Shown one piece after another: positions 13,001 to 25,087 of a DNA stretch of 64,000 nucleotides. The position numbers were made by a program, and so were the translations under genes. The stretch is from Phoronis australis (taxonomy: Eukaryota; Phoronida; Phoronidae), in assembly GCA_002633005.1 (NCBI GenBank), contig NMRA01000039.1, forward strand, positions 1,243,095-1,307,094, in the 5' to 3' direction. The notes under the pieces were generated by a model. That model had not been told where the DNA came from and ran no database searches. It saw only the letters and a program-made list of their open reading frames with translations. Within the stretch, counting starts at the first letter, position 1. Every line of letters starts with the position of its first letter.

Positions 13001-16000
13001 TATAGGAGATGTTCTTTCATGAAATATTGTGTGTTTGTTTGATTTGAAGACTAGATTGAAGCTGAATTTGAGCTTAATTGGTGTTACATAACACTACTGT
13101 CGCCACTTAATCATCTGCTAGTGTGCTCCTGTTTATTTTATTAGAACCGACCAGAAACAATAGCAGAATGTCCAATTACTGGGAACATTCTACTCTGTCA
13201 CTAGCACTGTGCATACACTCACTTGAAATTACTGCCTTGGTATTGTAGGGACATCATCTCTGCTGCTCAGTCTCTCACAGTTCTTGAAGTTTTTACTGGA
13301 GGATAGTGTTGATACTGATGACACTGGTCACATTTAGATATAGACTTCAGTGATTATGGATATGATAGTGTGGATACTGATGGCACTGAGTGGTCAGATT
13401 TATATACAGATTCCAGTGATCTAGATTATGACGGGGATATGACACATGGAAATCTTTCCTGACAAATGTCTGTTTCTGGAAAACAAGAAGTAAAACTACT
13501 TGTACAACCCTTTATCAGTGGATAAAATTTATATCAACACGAAGTTTTAATTATGTGCAGTGCTTCTGACCTAGTTCTGAGTGACATACCCTCCGACTTC
13601 AAGGGGGTAGACATTCCACAGCACAACCAGGCCATTAAGGTGTTTATACCATATTGCTGAATAGTACAACTGGAATCTTCCAGTAGGCCTACTCGCCGAA
13701 ATGTCACACTAAGTTGGTTCTGGGAGCTCTTTACCTAAATATGGCACAGCTACGATAGATACGACGAAATGGAGGAAACCGCATAGGTCGGCGGCAACGG
13801 AAAGCACCCCTGTTTGAGTCACCGGCTACTGAGCTCGTCCTGCTGATTGGTATTCATTATGTTAATTACCCCTATGCAATTGCAGCCACACTTTACACCC
13901 AGAACTGTGTAAGGACAATTGCTGTCATTGGTTTTGCAGGCGAGTACAAAAGTCTATGCAAAGACTACGACTCCTTGATTGTCGAAATGGAGCGGATGCA
14001 AGCTCGAGTGAGATCCCTATCGGCCGAGGTAAGCGGGAAGGCGTTGACAAAAACTGATTTGCTCGCGAGATAATATCAAGCTCATTTTTTTCCATTATTC
14101 AGTGAAACGAATGAAAACTGTTCTCTCTCGCCCGAAACCTAGCGAAACACAAAAGGCCGCGTCCTAGGCAAAAATGGCTAACTACTACTTACTAGGTATT
14201 TACTAGGTACTTACTAGGTCCACCAATAGAACTTACGAGCCTATAGATAGAGATTATTATTACTCTGTCGATAGAGAAAGAAAGACACTTCATCCAGAGA
14301 AAAAAATCTACGGAAAAGAAAACCTCAAGCTGTCATTTTTGAGCCACCATAATGATGACTACCACGATGTAAAGAACAGTTTCAGTCGCTTGCCGTGTTT
14401 ACAAAATTTCGCCTTGTCGTCGTCAAGTGATGGTTTTGATCTCGGTTTACACCAGTATAGTACGTTCACCATGCACACTGTTTAGGAGCATTAACCTGGT
14501 ATGCGTTCGAAGCGGTTATGCTTGATGATCCGAACAGATACGGATCAACTGAGAAGGAAATGTGAATATCTTCATCCACACAGTGTATCATTTGCGAGAA
14601 GGAACGCGCTGGAGCTTGCGCAGTCTCACATTCTGAACAAGCCAAGAACGCACTCCTGTGCGTGTGAGATGTTTTCAGTGAACTGTGCCGGAAAAGGTTT
14701 CAGAAAATGTAAGCAACGCTTTGGAATCATAATGGCTCTAATCTCAACAACTCACCACTGGTTTTTCGTTCGGCGATGTACCTATGTTTTGGGGTCTTAA
14801 TGTATATTTTTCATGTGGCCTGCCCACGTGACGCGGTCAAAGGCTTGGGCACACACATTTTGGTCAGATACTGTGTTCAAGTTAAAACGTTCGTGTAGCA
14901 GGAATTGATATCGCGTGCACAGAAGGACTGATTATTCAAAGTCTTAGACAATGTTTTGTTCAACGATGCTCACATTAGATAAAACGCCCATCTGGTGTCA
15001 GCCCGGCAACTAAAATGCGTTACGCTGAAACTCACGAAATCGCACCGCTTTATTTTAGTGAAAATTTCAAAATAATAGGAAGAATTTAAGATAGATTTTT
15101 AGTTTGCTGGCGAAGATGTTTGACACCGAGGGTCATTTTATATAAACTCCGGACGTTTGAGAGTAAAAACGCGCGTGATTTACAAAAATTCCTTTCCTTT
15201 GTTATATTCTACTAATTGAAACTCATGGAAAAAACTGATTCGCGCTCATTCCAGAGCAGAGATTTACGTGATGCTTTACTATTTTGCCACCTTGTGACTT
15301 AAAATGTGTGCATTTCGTTTGCTGTAAATAGATCGATTTCACACAATCCATTGCGCAGATAACTTCATACGCTATTCGCATGTCAGTGTACGCATATGCG
15401 CAAGTGGGTTCCACAAAATGAAGGTTGTAAGCAAGTTTTGTGACATGGCGGCGAATGTCTTTTGGTTTCTATCAAATGCTTCTGAAGGAGCGTACTCGTA
15501 ACTATATTATCTTCATTAAGTACACGCCAACCCCAAACTGATAAGATGACAGTTATATTCTTGCAGAATAAACGGTGGGGGGGGGGGAGGGGGCAGGTCT
15601 ACGACTGCCATTTAGAGAATGGATCAAATGTAACATTTATTTGACCATTACAAAAAAGTTGCCAGAAAACGCAACACAAATTCATGCACACTGCTTGGAT
15701 TTTCTCGTGCACTTGCACACATTTGCGCATGCGAAAGCAACACACTTTAGATAAATGCCCCGTCATACCGGTGAGAAGTACACTTCTTTCCCCCCTCAAG
15801 GGATTGGAAAGTCAGAACTTGCCGGAAGCGGGACCAGCCAGGCATTCTCCTAAGCCTCATTTTGTCAAAAAAAAACCCCGTATTTTTGATTTAGCCTACT
15901 TTGCGTTATAAAACTGACCTCAAATCGTTCTTTACTAATAATTGCTGGGGTTTGCAAGAACTGTTATTATTCGCGATAACAACAAGTACGTCTTCTTATG

Positions 16001-19000
16001 TAGAGGTTTCGCAAAGCGACGTGAACGCGAATCATCACGCATTTATAATACCGTGTAATACATGCCCTTCTTGGCTGTGACGTAATTCCTAAAGTGTTTG
16101 AATATTTTACTCGAATACAGAGCTATTCGCGTCGCTTTAAACGCGAAATCTGTGGCCTCTTCTTATTTTTTATTTGGTGAGACATCGAAAAAATTATTTT
16201 GATAGTGTTCTCAATCTTTTTTCTTTTCTTTAGTATACAACGAACACGATTCTTTCGTTTGTAAATGTTCTTAAAATTTAGTTGCAAGAAAACACTTTTT
16301 GCCTAAATACTTATTCTGCCGACGTTCGCAAGATATCATCGAACTAGAATGGATTTTTACCAGACATGATTTTTGACATGCTTAATTTACATGCATCTGT
16401 TTATTTTAAACTGCAAATAAGTTCACATTCTAAGAGGCGACCATTTTTCGAAGGACGGGAGTTCGGGAGGAACTACTTGTTCACATTCAACATATCGTTC
16501 TATATCTAGCGGATATGTACAGCGATGACTACGACAACTGGACACCTTGAGCTCAGTTATTCAGTTCACGTTTACTTTCACGTTCACGTAAACATTTACC
16601 TGTTGCGAAACCCATTTTGGTTACTGTGGTGTGAATCGGCACGCCCAATTAAGTATGCGGCACAATTTCCAGTTCACATGACCTTGCAAACCTCTCTTAT
16701 AGGTATAGTCCTGTATTACACGTATTACACGTGTATTACACGTAGGACTACCCGATTACAAAATGCATTTGAAGTGCAGTCACAGAATACGCCACATAGC
16801 TCTATTTTAGTGGGCCCAGAATCAACGAAATGTTTGTAGCACAGTAAAAACGTACAGCCAAAGTCAACGATTTCGTATGAATTACAATTTCAATAGACGC
16901 ACTGAGCGCTTATGTTAACAGTTAAACGAATGTCATCCACAATGAAAGCACACCTCAATCTTGAAAGATACGAGTAGTGGAATTTTGGAGTCCTGGCTGG
17001 ATTTTCCACCACGCAAATAGTACTTTGAGCGCAGTCTAGTTGCGGTAGCAATCGTCTGTCGGTGACAACGCAAGTATTGAGGTAAGTCACGAGTAGCCAC
17101 GACAGGCTTGTCCTGTTCAACGTAGAACAACGCAGACAACCAACGTCATGAAGCAAGACTCTGATGGTCATTTCCTTCCTAACCCCAGTCACCAAGTGCA
17201 AGCAAGTTCGACCACACGCCACGCCAGCTGCTGTTTTAGGGAGCAAATGCACAACGGCCACATCCCGAAATACCATAGCGCCGCCTCTTTGAATGTGTGA
17301 TAGTTACCCACAATGCTGTAAAGTTTTACAGTGGCGCAGCGCTTGCGTGAGGGATGATGTGCCATTCTTTTCTGGTTCGCCTTTGTACAGACACTTTCAA
17401 AGCGGCTTAACTTTCCGAAATCTAGGCCAACCATACAATAGCGTTTCTACCTGTGGGGAATTCGGGATGCGCCCATTCAATATTCAGTGCGGTTGAGGCT
17501 TTGAGCTACAGCTGTCCGTTAAAAGTTTGTATCAGTGTTCTCTCCCATTTCGGTGGCTGTCAATATACTTCTTCTGATTGCATTTCGGCGGCAAGAGATA
17601 AGGTTTATGCAGGCTTGACGAAATTCGCGCGAGAATAAGACGTAGACAAAAGGGTAAAACATGATGGTCGACAAGCTTATGATCAGCGTTGAATTGAGGG
17701 CGACGAATATTGTCTCTCGTGTCGCCATTAGAGGAGCGAGTAAAGAAGGCAAGCGCAGCATCATCAGCAAGAACAACACGGCGGCCATTTTGACCGTTTT
17801 CACCTCACTGAAGTAGGCACGTAGTTTGCGCGCTTCGTCCTCAGATTCTGCGTCCTCGCCAACCGATAGGAGTGAGTGTTTCCTACGTCGGATGTCAAAG
17901 AATATATGAGCGAAACAGTAGACCATGAGAGTGACAGAGAGGGCGAGAAAGGTCACTGTCCACAAAAGTCGGTCGTACTTCCACTGTCCAGTGACAAAGC
18001 AGCTCATGCTCAAAGGGTCGAAGCCCGAGCGGACGTGAACGAAGAATGGGGTGAGGCACAGCAGCGGCAACACGTAGCACGCGGCCAGCATTACATAGAG
18101 CGCAGTACGTGAGTTGGTCGTGGGGTGCCCGTACCAGACAGTGGCGAAGTAACGCTCCAGTGCGATCATCGCCGTGTTGATCGCCGTGGATCCGTAAAAA
18201 AACATAGCGCTTACGGCGTTGAACGCACACAGCTTTGGGTGGAGGTGTTCCGACCAGTCTCCCAACAAAGTCGAGTGGATGTCAAACGGAATGACGGCGA
18301 CCAACGCGTAGAGGACGATCAAGCTCAGACTGCACGTGAGCACGTAGGTCGACTGGCATCGCAGACGCCTGCTGGAAACAACGGTGACGATGACGAGGAG
18401 ATTCCCGATCAACCCGAGGATGACTATGGCCACTTTGCAACCCCAAATCCAGTCAACGTTGGACGGTAGCACCGGCCCACTAGTTCCATTTGTATTAACA
18501 GTTGCAAGAGCCATCGCTTTCACCACCTACTGTCTTTAAATTTGCTCAGCGAGGTCGTCCAGTTCTCTTTTCCAATTTCTTATCCAATTGTCCGTTGGTT
18601 ATATTACAATTTGCCAGAGGCAACCGGATTTTGTTAAAAGCGCCAATTAGCACTTCAGATCATTAGTGGAAGAGTTCCGACAAAAGTGAGAATCCTACCT
18701 CGACTATAAAACATCTGGTTAGCCCGGCAACCCTTCTTCTCTTACAGCGTTATTGCCGGTTTTCTAAAGTCAGTTGCAACAAACTCGGGCGACTTTTCAC
18801 GTCCGACTGCGTCTGTGATATGCCAAGAACAGTTCATAGTTCTCGTCACTTCTGCCCGGGAAATGTTTTAAAAGACACATAAATTGCCCACTACGCCAAA
18901 TCGGTACTCCAGACTACAATTTTGTACGCCGCACGTCATATGTTTTTACAATCGGGGATATTGTTTCGGCCCGCCAGCCAAGTATATCACTCCACGGAAC

Positions 19001-22000
19001 TCGGCGTGTAGTTTGTCCTAGGGTGTCACGTGATCTATCGGGGAGTGTCTCAGTATTTACTAGTGTTTCGAGGATGTATTCTTATTATCCCTGAGCAGCA
19101 GGTGTTGCAAAACCATTTCCTGTTTATTTAACCATGTGATTGATTCGTCTTGAAATTTGTGCGCAGTACAAAACACCGCTGACAGTTAGCACCCTATTAG
19201 GGAAATTGCACTCGTGTTGATGACATAGTCTAGCAAAATACCAACAGTCGGTATATGAATAAATCAAATAGTCAAGATTGTTTTATATTGAATCGGTTTA
19301 ATATTGGTTTGCCTTTTTCAAAGGCCTCTGGGCGTTCTTTCCATAACTGGACCTAATCCCTTATCGTTCACGTCAGTTAACACCCTGCGCTTTTTGCTAC
19401 GGACCTTGTCCACAATAGGCTGACTCAGTTATAGTTCCGATCTGTGATAGCTGGCCTTATCAACGGCATTAACTTGACAAGAAAACGACGGACGCCTAGT
19501 TATTTGCTGCGCCTCGGCACTAATGTTTATAGTCTAAGTTCCAACGTAGACACGACACACTACGTCTTCATTATTTGTTGAGATAATATTGTCCTGTCGT
19601 TTACGTACCGCCAATGTTTGAGCAGTGTCATTCTCAACTACAGAATAATTGTATCAATAGTAATTCCTATTCTCGCATTTCCAATTCACAAGTGTATGCG
19701 CGAATGATATTTAATACGAAAACACAGAATATGAACCTTCTACACATGGCAGTTGGTGCCGAAGCTCCATACGTCTTCGACCAAGGATCGAGTTCGTTTC
19801 ATGTCAGTGGGACCTTAGCGATGAGTTCAGTGGTGTATTTAGCCGAATATATCAGTAAAAGTATACATTTTCTAAAAGAATAAAACCTTTAATAATTTGA
19901 CGCTGAGAACCGTAGTGCAGTACAGTAGGAGAAAGAAGTAGCAGTCATGAAAAACAACTTTAATCAGTGTAAAATGAGAACACGCGTGCGGTTCATGAGT
20001 GAAGAAAAATGGTCACCTTCATACGACAACAGCCAACTTAGCTTATACGCTTATGAAACCGATTTTACAAGAGTAAAGGACGTAATTCGATTTTCGTTTT
20101 TTACCCAGCTAAACAAGGCGAAATACTTCTCAGTTTAAACAACAAAATCAAAATGATTTCCATGCCAACTAAGAGGTTTTTTATTGGCGTCGCTGTCTGT
20201 TTCATGAAAAGGAACTTTTAACTTTCTCTACTTACTGAACATATAAATTGTGTTAAGATTGTGACGTCTCAGTTGGCTTATCCTTTTAAGTGATAGTGCC
20301 AAGACTCGGCCAACTTTTGTCTTCTCGACGTGTTATGTTATTTTTATGAAACAGAACTCTGATCAAAGCTAATAACTCCAAAAAAATAATAAGAAATAAA
20401 ATAAAAATAAAAATAATCCCCAAAATGTGTTTTTCGACTGTAAAAATCGGACGTGACACATACAGTATTAGTGATATAAAGGATTTGAAGGGAACCTTGA
20501 GTCTCGCTTGTGTCCGGCTACTCGAGTCTTTTGATTGGAATGCATATGCATTATATTATAATTTGTACTTTTTCTAAAAATCTTATTTTGAATGAGACAA
20601 GTTTATTACCATGTCGAAACGCAAGAAACGCAGAGAACATTGAAAACAAAAAAGACGTAATTAGCTCAGGACGAAATTCGTGATAGAGAGGAGACTTTCA
20701 CTAGTTGTGGGGCAAAATTGGTGGTAGTGTGGGTGTAAGACAAAAGTGATGGCGACCGGAACAGGTATTCAAGACCTTTAAGCGTAGAGAGTTCTGTGTT
20801 TTCGTGTCTAATGAACAAAAAAGTCTAGCGGCGCCCCTCATACACGTTGTTTGTGAAAATTAGTAAAGTTCCCTAAGATGTTCCTCTTTAACTTAAATTT
20901 GTTGCAGCAGCACAAGTAACGCCACCTTCTGGTAGGATCCCAGTTAATCGGTGAAAATATGGATGTCTGGAATGTCAGTGCGTCGTCTGGCGATGTTAGA
21001 AAACGTAAAACTGCCAACTGCAGTTTCATTAAAACGACGTTCTTTATTTCGCTTGCCTGAAGATAAGAAGATGTATAATTATAGAATCCTTCGGAGTACA
21101 ACTGATGGTCTTGCAAAGACACGGGCGGCGCAGCACTGAAAAAGTGTGGGGGTTGGGCTACAGCCCCTATGGCGCGCCGCCCATGAAAGAGCGAAGCTAG
21201 ATTTGACCAGTGTCTCTTTAAATCTTCTTTCAAAAACCGAACTTTTGTTTTATCTCACTCACCGTCATAAAACGGGACTCAGCTTGTCTTCCTCTCTATG
21301 ATGAGAGGTGATTACTGGAAGAATTGACCTTGGTCGAGGTCTAACCACCGGCGAGTCATTTTATCTGCCAACTGTGGCCCCGAGCAATTTATAACGATTT
21401 GCCACTTCTTCTCTGCCCGGTTTTTAGTTAGCGGGAGGGGGGAGGGCAGAGTATTAGGCAGGATTTTTTGCATCCGACATTTGCACCCCCGAACTGCCAA
21501 ATGTAATCTGGGAGAGTTTTAGGGGGGGGAGATGGCCCCCCCTTCTAAATCCACACCTGCAAATAGCCACTCAACTAAGTTCCATAAATCTTTTGCGTAT
21601 TTGTTTCGCTCTATAGTCACAGGCTGTAGTATTTTTCTTCTATCATTTTATCATTATTATCTTATTTAACTAATGACATTTTCTAATAAAATAACTGAAA
21701 ACTAAGCCCTTAATTCAGTTAAAATATTTAGGGACATAGTCCTTAAAAAAGGTTCGTTGCATGAAAATATCCTTTCTTATTTTTAATAGTATTCAGAATT
21801 CAACGTAGAGTTTAATTTCGATTTTGTGTCAGAGTAAAAAATTGACTTGGTAATGAGACTCAAACAGCGTAAGAAAGGACAATGAGTGTTTTCACAAGGT
21901 CACTAATACGCTGTAGATTTAGGTAACTTAGTTGAGTCCCTAATTGGGACTGTTTCAAGTAACCGCCCACTCAAGCCCTGAAATCACTTTTCATCATCTA

Positions 22001-22266
22001 AGTAAAGAACAAGTTCAGATCAATTTTATGACGACATGTAAGCTAAACGAAAGATTTTCCACAAAAGGAAGGTTTATAGCACATTTAATTGCTACACACA
22101 CGGTGTCTTGTTGCAGCTAGAGGACGGTAAAATGGGAAAGAGACGCCGTCGACAAGCCAAGAAACAACGCCAACGATCTCTTAACTGTTCTGCTCAGACT
22201 GACGATGATAACGCAGCCGAAACGTCCTTGACATGCGAAGGCACTGAACAGGTGGGCGCCAAATGA
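7099..22266 (+). CDS. Gene A: unrecognised basic coiled-coil protein, six exons, about 480 residues
   Basis: Exons: 7099-7828, 8582-8704, 9005-9233, 10187-10308, 13940-14028 and 22117-22266. All have AG/GT borders and their phases join exactly. The ATG at 7099 has an in-frame TAG two codons upstream, so it is the start. The long first exon is acidic/serine-rich with a patch of basic residues and ends in a conserved-looking segment (YIRLHDLPREEKLKQF, then YYIFPIG). Exon 3 has a strongly basic Lys/Arg stretch followed by DVFGVRDPRGEYAEMF. Exons 4 and 5 look like a continuous coiled coil (for example NFYNAQMENLETSNLNYLKE and DSLIVEMERMQARVRSL). Exon 6 carries a KRRRRQAKKQRQR nuclear-localisation-like cluster and ends VGAK-stop. 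A GTGGGC at the last CAG could instead be a donor, so the C-terminus is uncertain. I do not recognise the family. A scaffold, nuclear or cytoskeletal role would be a guess. Confidence 0.75.
10831..11198. repeat. Fold-back element, about 370 bp, in gene A intron 4
   Basis: The left arm (words AATTATTTTCGGCATTTTC, CAAGATAAGTGTCTATT, GCTCGAGTA) is mirrored by the reverse complement at 11095-11198. The element at 28873-29205 shares the same arm words, so it is a dispersed family. Confidence 0.7.
11430..11760 (+). repeat. Degenerate tandem repeat (ACGTCAGGACCGAAA-type units)
   Basis: Units such as CACGTCAGGACTGAAAAT, ACGCCAAGATTTAAAA and ACGTCAGGACCGAAACTT, plus two copies of AAACATTATTTTCACTCTGCA, follow each other within gene A intron 4. 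The 134-residue open frame across it (11554-11958) looks like a by-product of the repeats. Confidence 0.5.
13264..13462 (+). repeat. Two diverged copies of an acidic-coding repeat
   Basis: Two units of about 65 bp (starting near 13304 and 13365) share GATAGTGT-GATACTGATG and CAGTGATTATGGA/CAGTGATCTAGA. In one frame they read as Asp/Ser/Thr-rich peptide (DSVDTD repeated), broken by one stop. This may be an exon remnant or repeat DNA. There are no clean splice sites. Confidence 0.3.
14029..17518. other. Gene A intron 5, left part
   Basis: I see no exon with consensus borders and homology here. It contains a poly-G tract at about 15575-15596 and a short GTATTACAC repeat near 16712-16745. Several short open frames lack support. 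The stretch just left of 17519 is the downstream flank of the GPCR gene. Confidence 0.4.
17519..18526 (-). CDS. Rhodopsin-like (class A) G-protein-coupled receptor, single exon, atypical motifs
   Basis: An uninterrupted 335-residue seven-helix receptor. Seen in order: an N-terminal NGT glycosylation site; TM1 GLIGNLLVIV with N42 (N1.50); C100 before TM3; an ERY motif at 124-126; C176 in the second extracellular loop; TM5 with the Tyr at 203; an acidic third intracellular loop; TM6 LMMLRLP; TM7 YPFVY at 291-295; and a basic tail. It departs from the class A consensus. TM2 lacks the sodium-site Asp (D2.50 is a hydrophobic residue) and NPxxY has become YPxxY. The TM6 toggle tryptophan is apparently Arg258, and the TM5 proline is missing. 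Two nearby Met codons (1 and 5) could start. The gene lies wholly inside gene A intron 5 on the opposite strand. It fits the intronless, lineage-expanded orphan receptors common in invertebrates, and I cannot name a ligand. Confidence 0.88.
   Translation of the reverse strand: MVKAMALATVNTNGTSGPVLPSNVDWIWGCKVAIVILGLIGNLLVIVTVVSSRRLRCQSTYVLTCSLSLIVLYALVAVIPFDIHSTLLGDWSEHLHPKLCAFNAVSAMFFYGSTAINTAMIALERYFATVWYGHPTTNSRTALYVMLAACYVLPLLCLTPFFVHVRSGFDPLSMSCFVTGQWKYDRLLWTVTFLALSVTLMVYCFAHIFFDIRRRKHSLLSVGEDAESEDEARKLRAYFSEVKTVKMAAVLFLLMMLRLPSLLAPLMATRETIFVALNSTLIISLSTIMFYPFVYVLFSREFRQACINLISCRRNAIRRSILTATEMGENTDTNF
18527..21120. other. Gene A intron 5, right part; GPCR upstream flank
   Basis: No supported exons. 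The first few hundred bases above 18526 would hold the GPCR promoter, but I see no TATA box at a convincing distance. Open frames at 19614-19883 and 19947-20138 lack homology and splice context. Confidence 0.35.
21121..21185. mobile_element. MITE family 3, copy a (GGGCGGCGC ends)
   Basis: A 65 bp element with ends ACGGGCGGCGCAGCACTG and the inverted GGCGCGCCGCCCATG, with a G-rich middle. The same element in the other orientation is at 40821-40880 and 41034-41112. Confidence 0.7.
21415..21560. mobile_element. MITE family 1, copy b (left end decayed)
   Basis: Shares the family-1 interior (GTATTAGGCAGGATTTT, CCCCCGAACTGCCAAATG, ATCTGGGAGAGTTTTAGGGGG) and the TCTAAATCC right end. The CAGGGGCGG left terminus is degraded. 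Confidence 0.65.
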
Positions 22267-22444
22267 TCAACAAGCAGATTCCAATGGCTTGTTCCAGAAG
22301 ACGAGTGAACGTTACATTTTAGCCTCGTATAACGTTCCACGCATTGGTTTGATCATTTGCAGTAAACATTCAGGCTTCTGACGTATTGTAGAAAATTGTA
22401 ATGTTTAGATCTCTAGCTTATTTGTGTACTTCTAAGTGGGCCAC

Positions 22445-22614
22445 CAGGGGCGAATCCGGGATTTTTAGTTAGTGTGGGGGGAGCAGGGCAGAGTATTAGC
22501 CAGGATTTTGCCCAATCAGACATTCGCACCCCCGAACTGCCAAACAGAATCTGGTAGAGTTTTAGGGGGGAGGGAGGACATTGCCCCCTTGGTCCCCCTC
22601 TAAATCCGCCATTG
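22445..22614. mobile_element. MITE family 1, copy c
   Basis: Starts CAGGGGCGAATCC and ends TAAATCCGCCATTG. Flanking GGCCAC is present on both sides, consistent with a target-site duplication. It lies just downstream of the gene A stop codon. Confidence 0.75.
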
Positions 22615-22869
22615 GCCACTGATAGGGTTGAAACAGCTCACAGCTTTTCGGTTTCGGCTTTTGGCTCGCGGTTGCTGTTTTTTGGTTTGTTTTTCCTCCT
22701 ACATTTAAAAAAACATCAAAGCTATCCAGAAAATTGATGTATGATGGGCACAAAGTATTATAATTGGTGCTGGTTAGCACCCGATTTATTTTGAAACCTG
22801 CTCTCACTGTTCAAAGAAAAAGGCTCCCGGTCGCATCGATTTTAACGAAGTGGTTTTCAGACGCGGCCG

Positions 22870-23148
22870 GTGTCGCCGTTCCTCTGTCGACCGACGTACA
22901 GCCAGGCCACCCCCAAAACAATCTGCGATCTGCGTCACCGAATCACTGAAGCTGGAAAAAACATCGCACCACTTCAGCTCATACAAAGTGACTTTTTGAA
23001 AAATGCACAACTAAAAACACTGGATCACTGCCTCAACGTTCTCCATAAACACAAACCAAAACAAATTATACTATTTTTGGCCTTACCTGTCACAAAACCA
23101 AGTGATAACATGGTTATATTGGAAATACCTTCCTATGGATATGTGTAA
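22870..23148 (+). pseudogene. Possible DDE (mariner/Tc-like) transposase C-terminal remnant
   Basis: The open frame reads RPTYSQATPKTICDLRHRIT and continues to LDHCLNVL. This resembles the region after the last catalytic acidic residue in mariner-type transposases (VY-x-TP-x-x-x-x-DLK-x-RI, ending L..C). No catalytic DDE residues or ends are visible, so it would be a fragment. The similarity is short and the call tentative. Confidence 0.35.
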
Positions 23149-23751
23149 CCTGTTTTGAAAAGTAAAAATAACTATTTTAAGCTTAACTTCCTCATATATT
23201 TACGTCTTTTTCTCGCTATAAAATGCTGTTAATCTTCAAGTTCAGCTATTTCGACGCTAAACAATCTTGCCACTTCCGGTTGATCGTGGTGAGCTGTTTC
23301 AGCCCCGTTGACGAGGGACTTGAGGAGCGTGACAGAAATTAAAAGGTGTCACGGGTAACCATCAGGGTCACGAGTATCAATAGAATGATGGGAAGGGGGT
23401 TAATGATGTTTAGAAAAGACATTGACTTTGTGAAATATACCTCGGAATGCCCCATTAACTATACGAGGAAGACAATATTATACCACCCACTAGATATCAC
23501 CGAGTCTTGCTAATAAAATATTTTCATTANAAAGACATTAGCATAAGAATAACTGAACATTTGCAACTAAATAAGAATAACAATAAGCGTAAAGTTACGA
23601 ACGTCCCGTCACAATTACGAAAGTCGTAAACGATTATCTTAACATGGCCGGAGCAACTGCGTCTAAACAAAAGTTTGGCTCGAAGAAAACCTTCTGCCGA
23701 ACTGGAAAACACGTTAGCACGGCAACTGCCTGTTACCATTTATACACAATT

Positions 23752-23884
23752 TACAAAACGTACCCAGAGTAGCGTACATGAAGTAACATCCCAAGAGACA
23801 TTATTCCGCGTATAGACCGAGACCGCGTAATGTCTCGTGGGATATTGCTTCATGTATGCCAATCGACTCGAGGTACGTTTTGTA
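23752..23884. repeat. Fold-back (hairpin) element, about 133 bp
   Basis: The left end ACAAAACGTACC and the inner arm TACATGAAGTAACATCCCA are mirrored by TGGGATATTGCTTCATGTA and GGTACGTTTTGT. The loop region holds CGCGTATAGACCGAGACCGCG. It looks like a very short MITE. Confidence 0.75.
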
Positions 23885-25087
23885 TTTATCCCATATGCTT
23901 CGATTTCCTGTGTTTCTTTCATTTTTTCAATGAAACAGTTTTAAATGTAACGATTTATTACTTGTAAAGAGATAACAAAGATGAAAACAACGGCAACTGT
24001 GCATTAAACTTGATGTAACATCTTCGGAAAATAGGTCAATAACAACAATACTTGATATTTTAGTTACCGAGGAATTGACGCCTGAGTTGCTGACGAAATA
24101 ATATTTAGCAATTGAAAACTGAAACAGGATTGTCCTATAATTAACAGTCTTGTTCCAGATGTTGCGATTGGGACCTGATTGCATGTTGAGTGTTATTTAC
24201 ACTGCTGAAATTGTATTACTTTAAACTATTTTCTGAAAGTTTGATGATCGAACCGGCTAACACCGTCGAGTCGACATAGATCTACCTTTCCATGTCAGAG
24301 GTCAGTGTTGAAGTAGTGCGGGAGGTGAATACGGAAAACATTATTACATGGCCGTATTGCACTCGACTGATTCAACGTATGGGACAAAGTTTCATTTCCC
24401 TAGCTACAACTTTGAGCTCGACATGTATAGGCTGACCATCAATAAATTGCATTCTGCCGGAAAGCGTTTGACCCAAACTCTTAAAGTGGTTATACCTTAT
24501 TAATCCGTGAATGAACAAATTTAATTTGCTAACAAACGACCCGAGTGCTCATGTCGGTAAATTGTTGAGAAACTCGAGAACGCAGGTCACCAATTTTTTA
24601 TTCCTTGTTGTGGGAACATGTTGGTAACTAAATCAAGTTTCAAATTGTGAAAGCTGAAGAGTATGACTATTGACACACGCACACGCACACGCACACGCAC
24701 ACACACACACACACACACACAACATTCGCTCGCACAAACAAAAACATATTTCGAAACTAGATACCAAATGTGACATTAGCTAATAATCCAAACAAGCAGA
24801 AGATGTCTTCTATTGAATTGTTCTTATTCACAATTTTCTACATAAATACACTTTTCGAAGTGAAAGTATTGTAACAATTCCTTCCTATAAAGTTAAAGTG
24901 AATGAGTAACTTTCTGAGTCTCACCTGTTGGTGTGTACATAATTCTAATGATGGGTTTTCAAATTTTGTTCCATTAAAACACAGTGCAAAGTAGGCCATA
25001 AAGTGTTCTTGGTACAATATTTTCCAATACGCCAAACCACCTCACACCATAATCCCATCAATTCAGACAGTTTCTGAAACTACAGCA
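23885..25087. other. Non-coding stretch with a CA microsatellite at 24674-24721
   Basis: CACACG units run into a pure CA repeat at 24674-24721. The rest is unique-looking AT-rich DNA downstream of gene B with no supported gene. Short open frames here have no homology. Confidence 0.5.

Noticed and set aside
16890-17276. 128-codon minus-strand ORF downstream of the GPCR
   Set aside because: No recognisable domain, no splice context; composition does not suggest coding.
24674-24721. Possible CRISPR-like or regulatory array
   Set aside because: Simple CA/CACACG microsatellite; eukaryotic DNA, no spacers.
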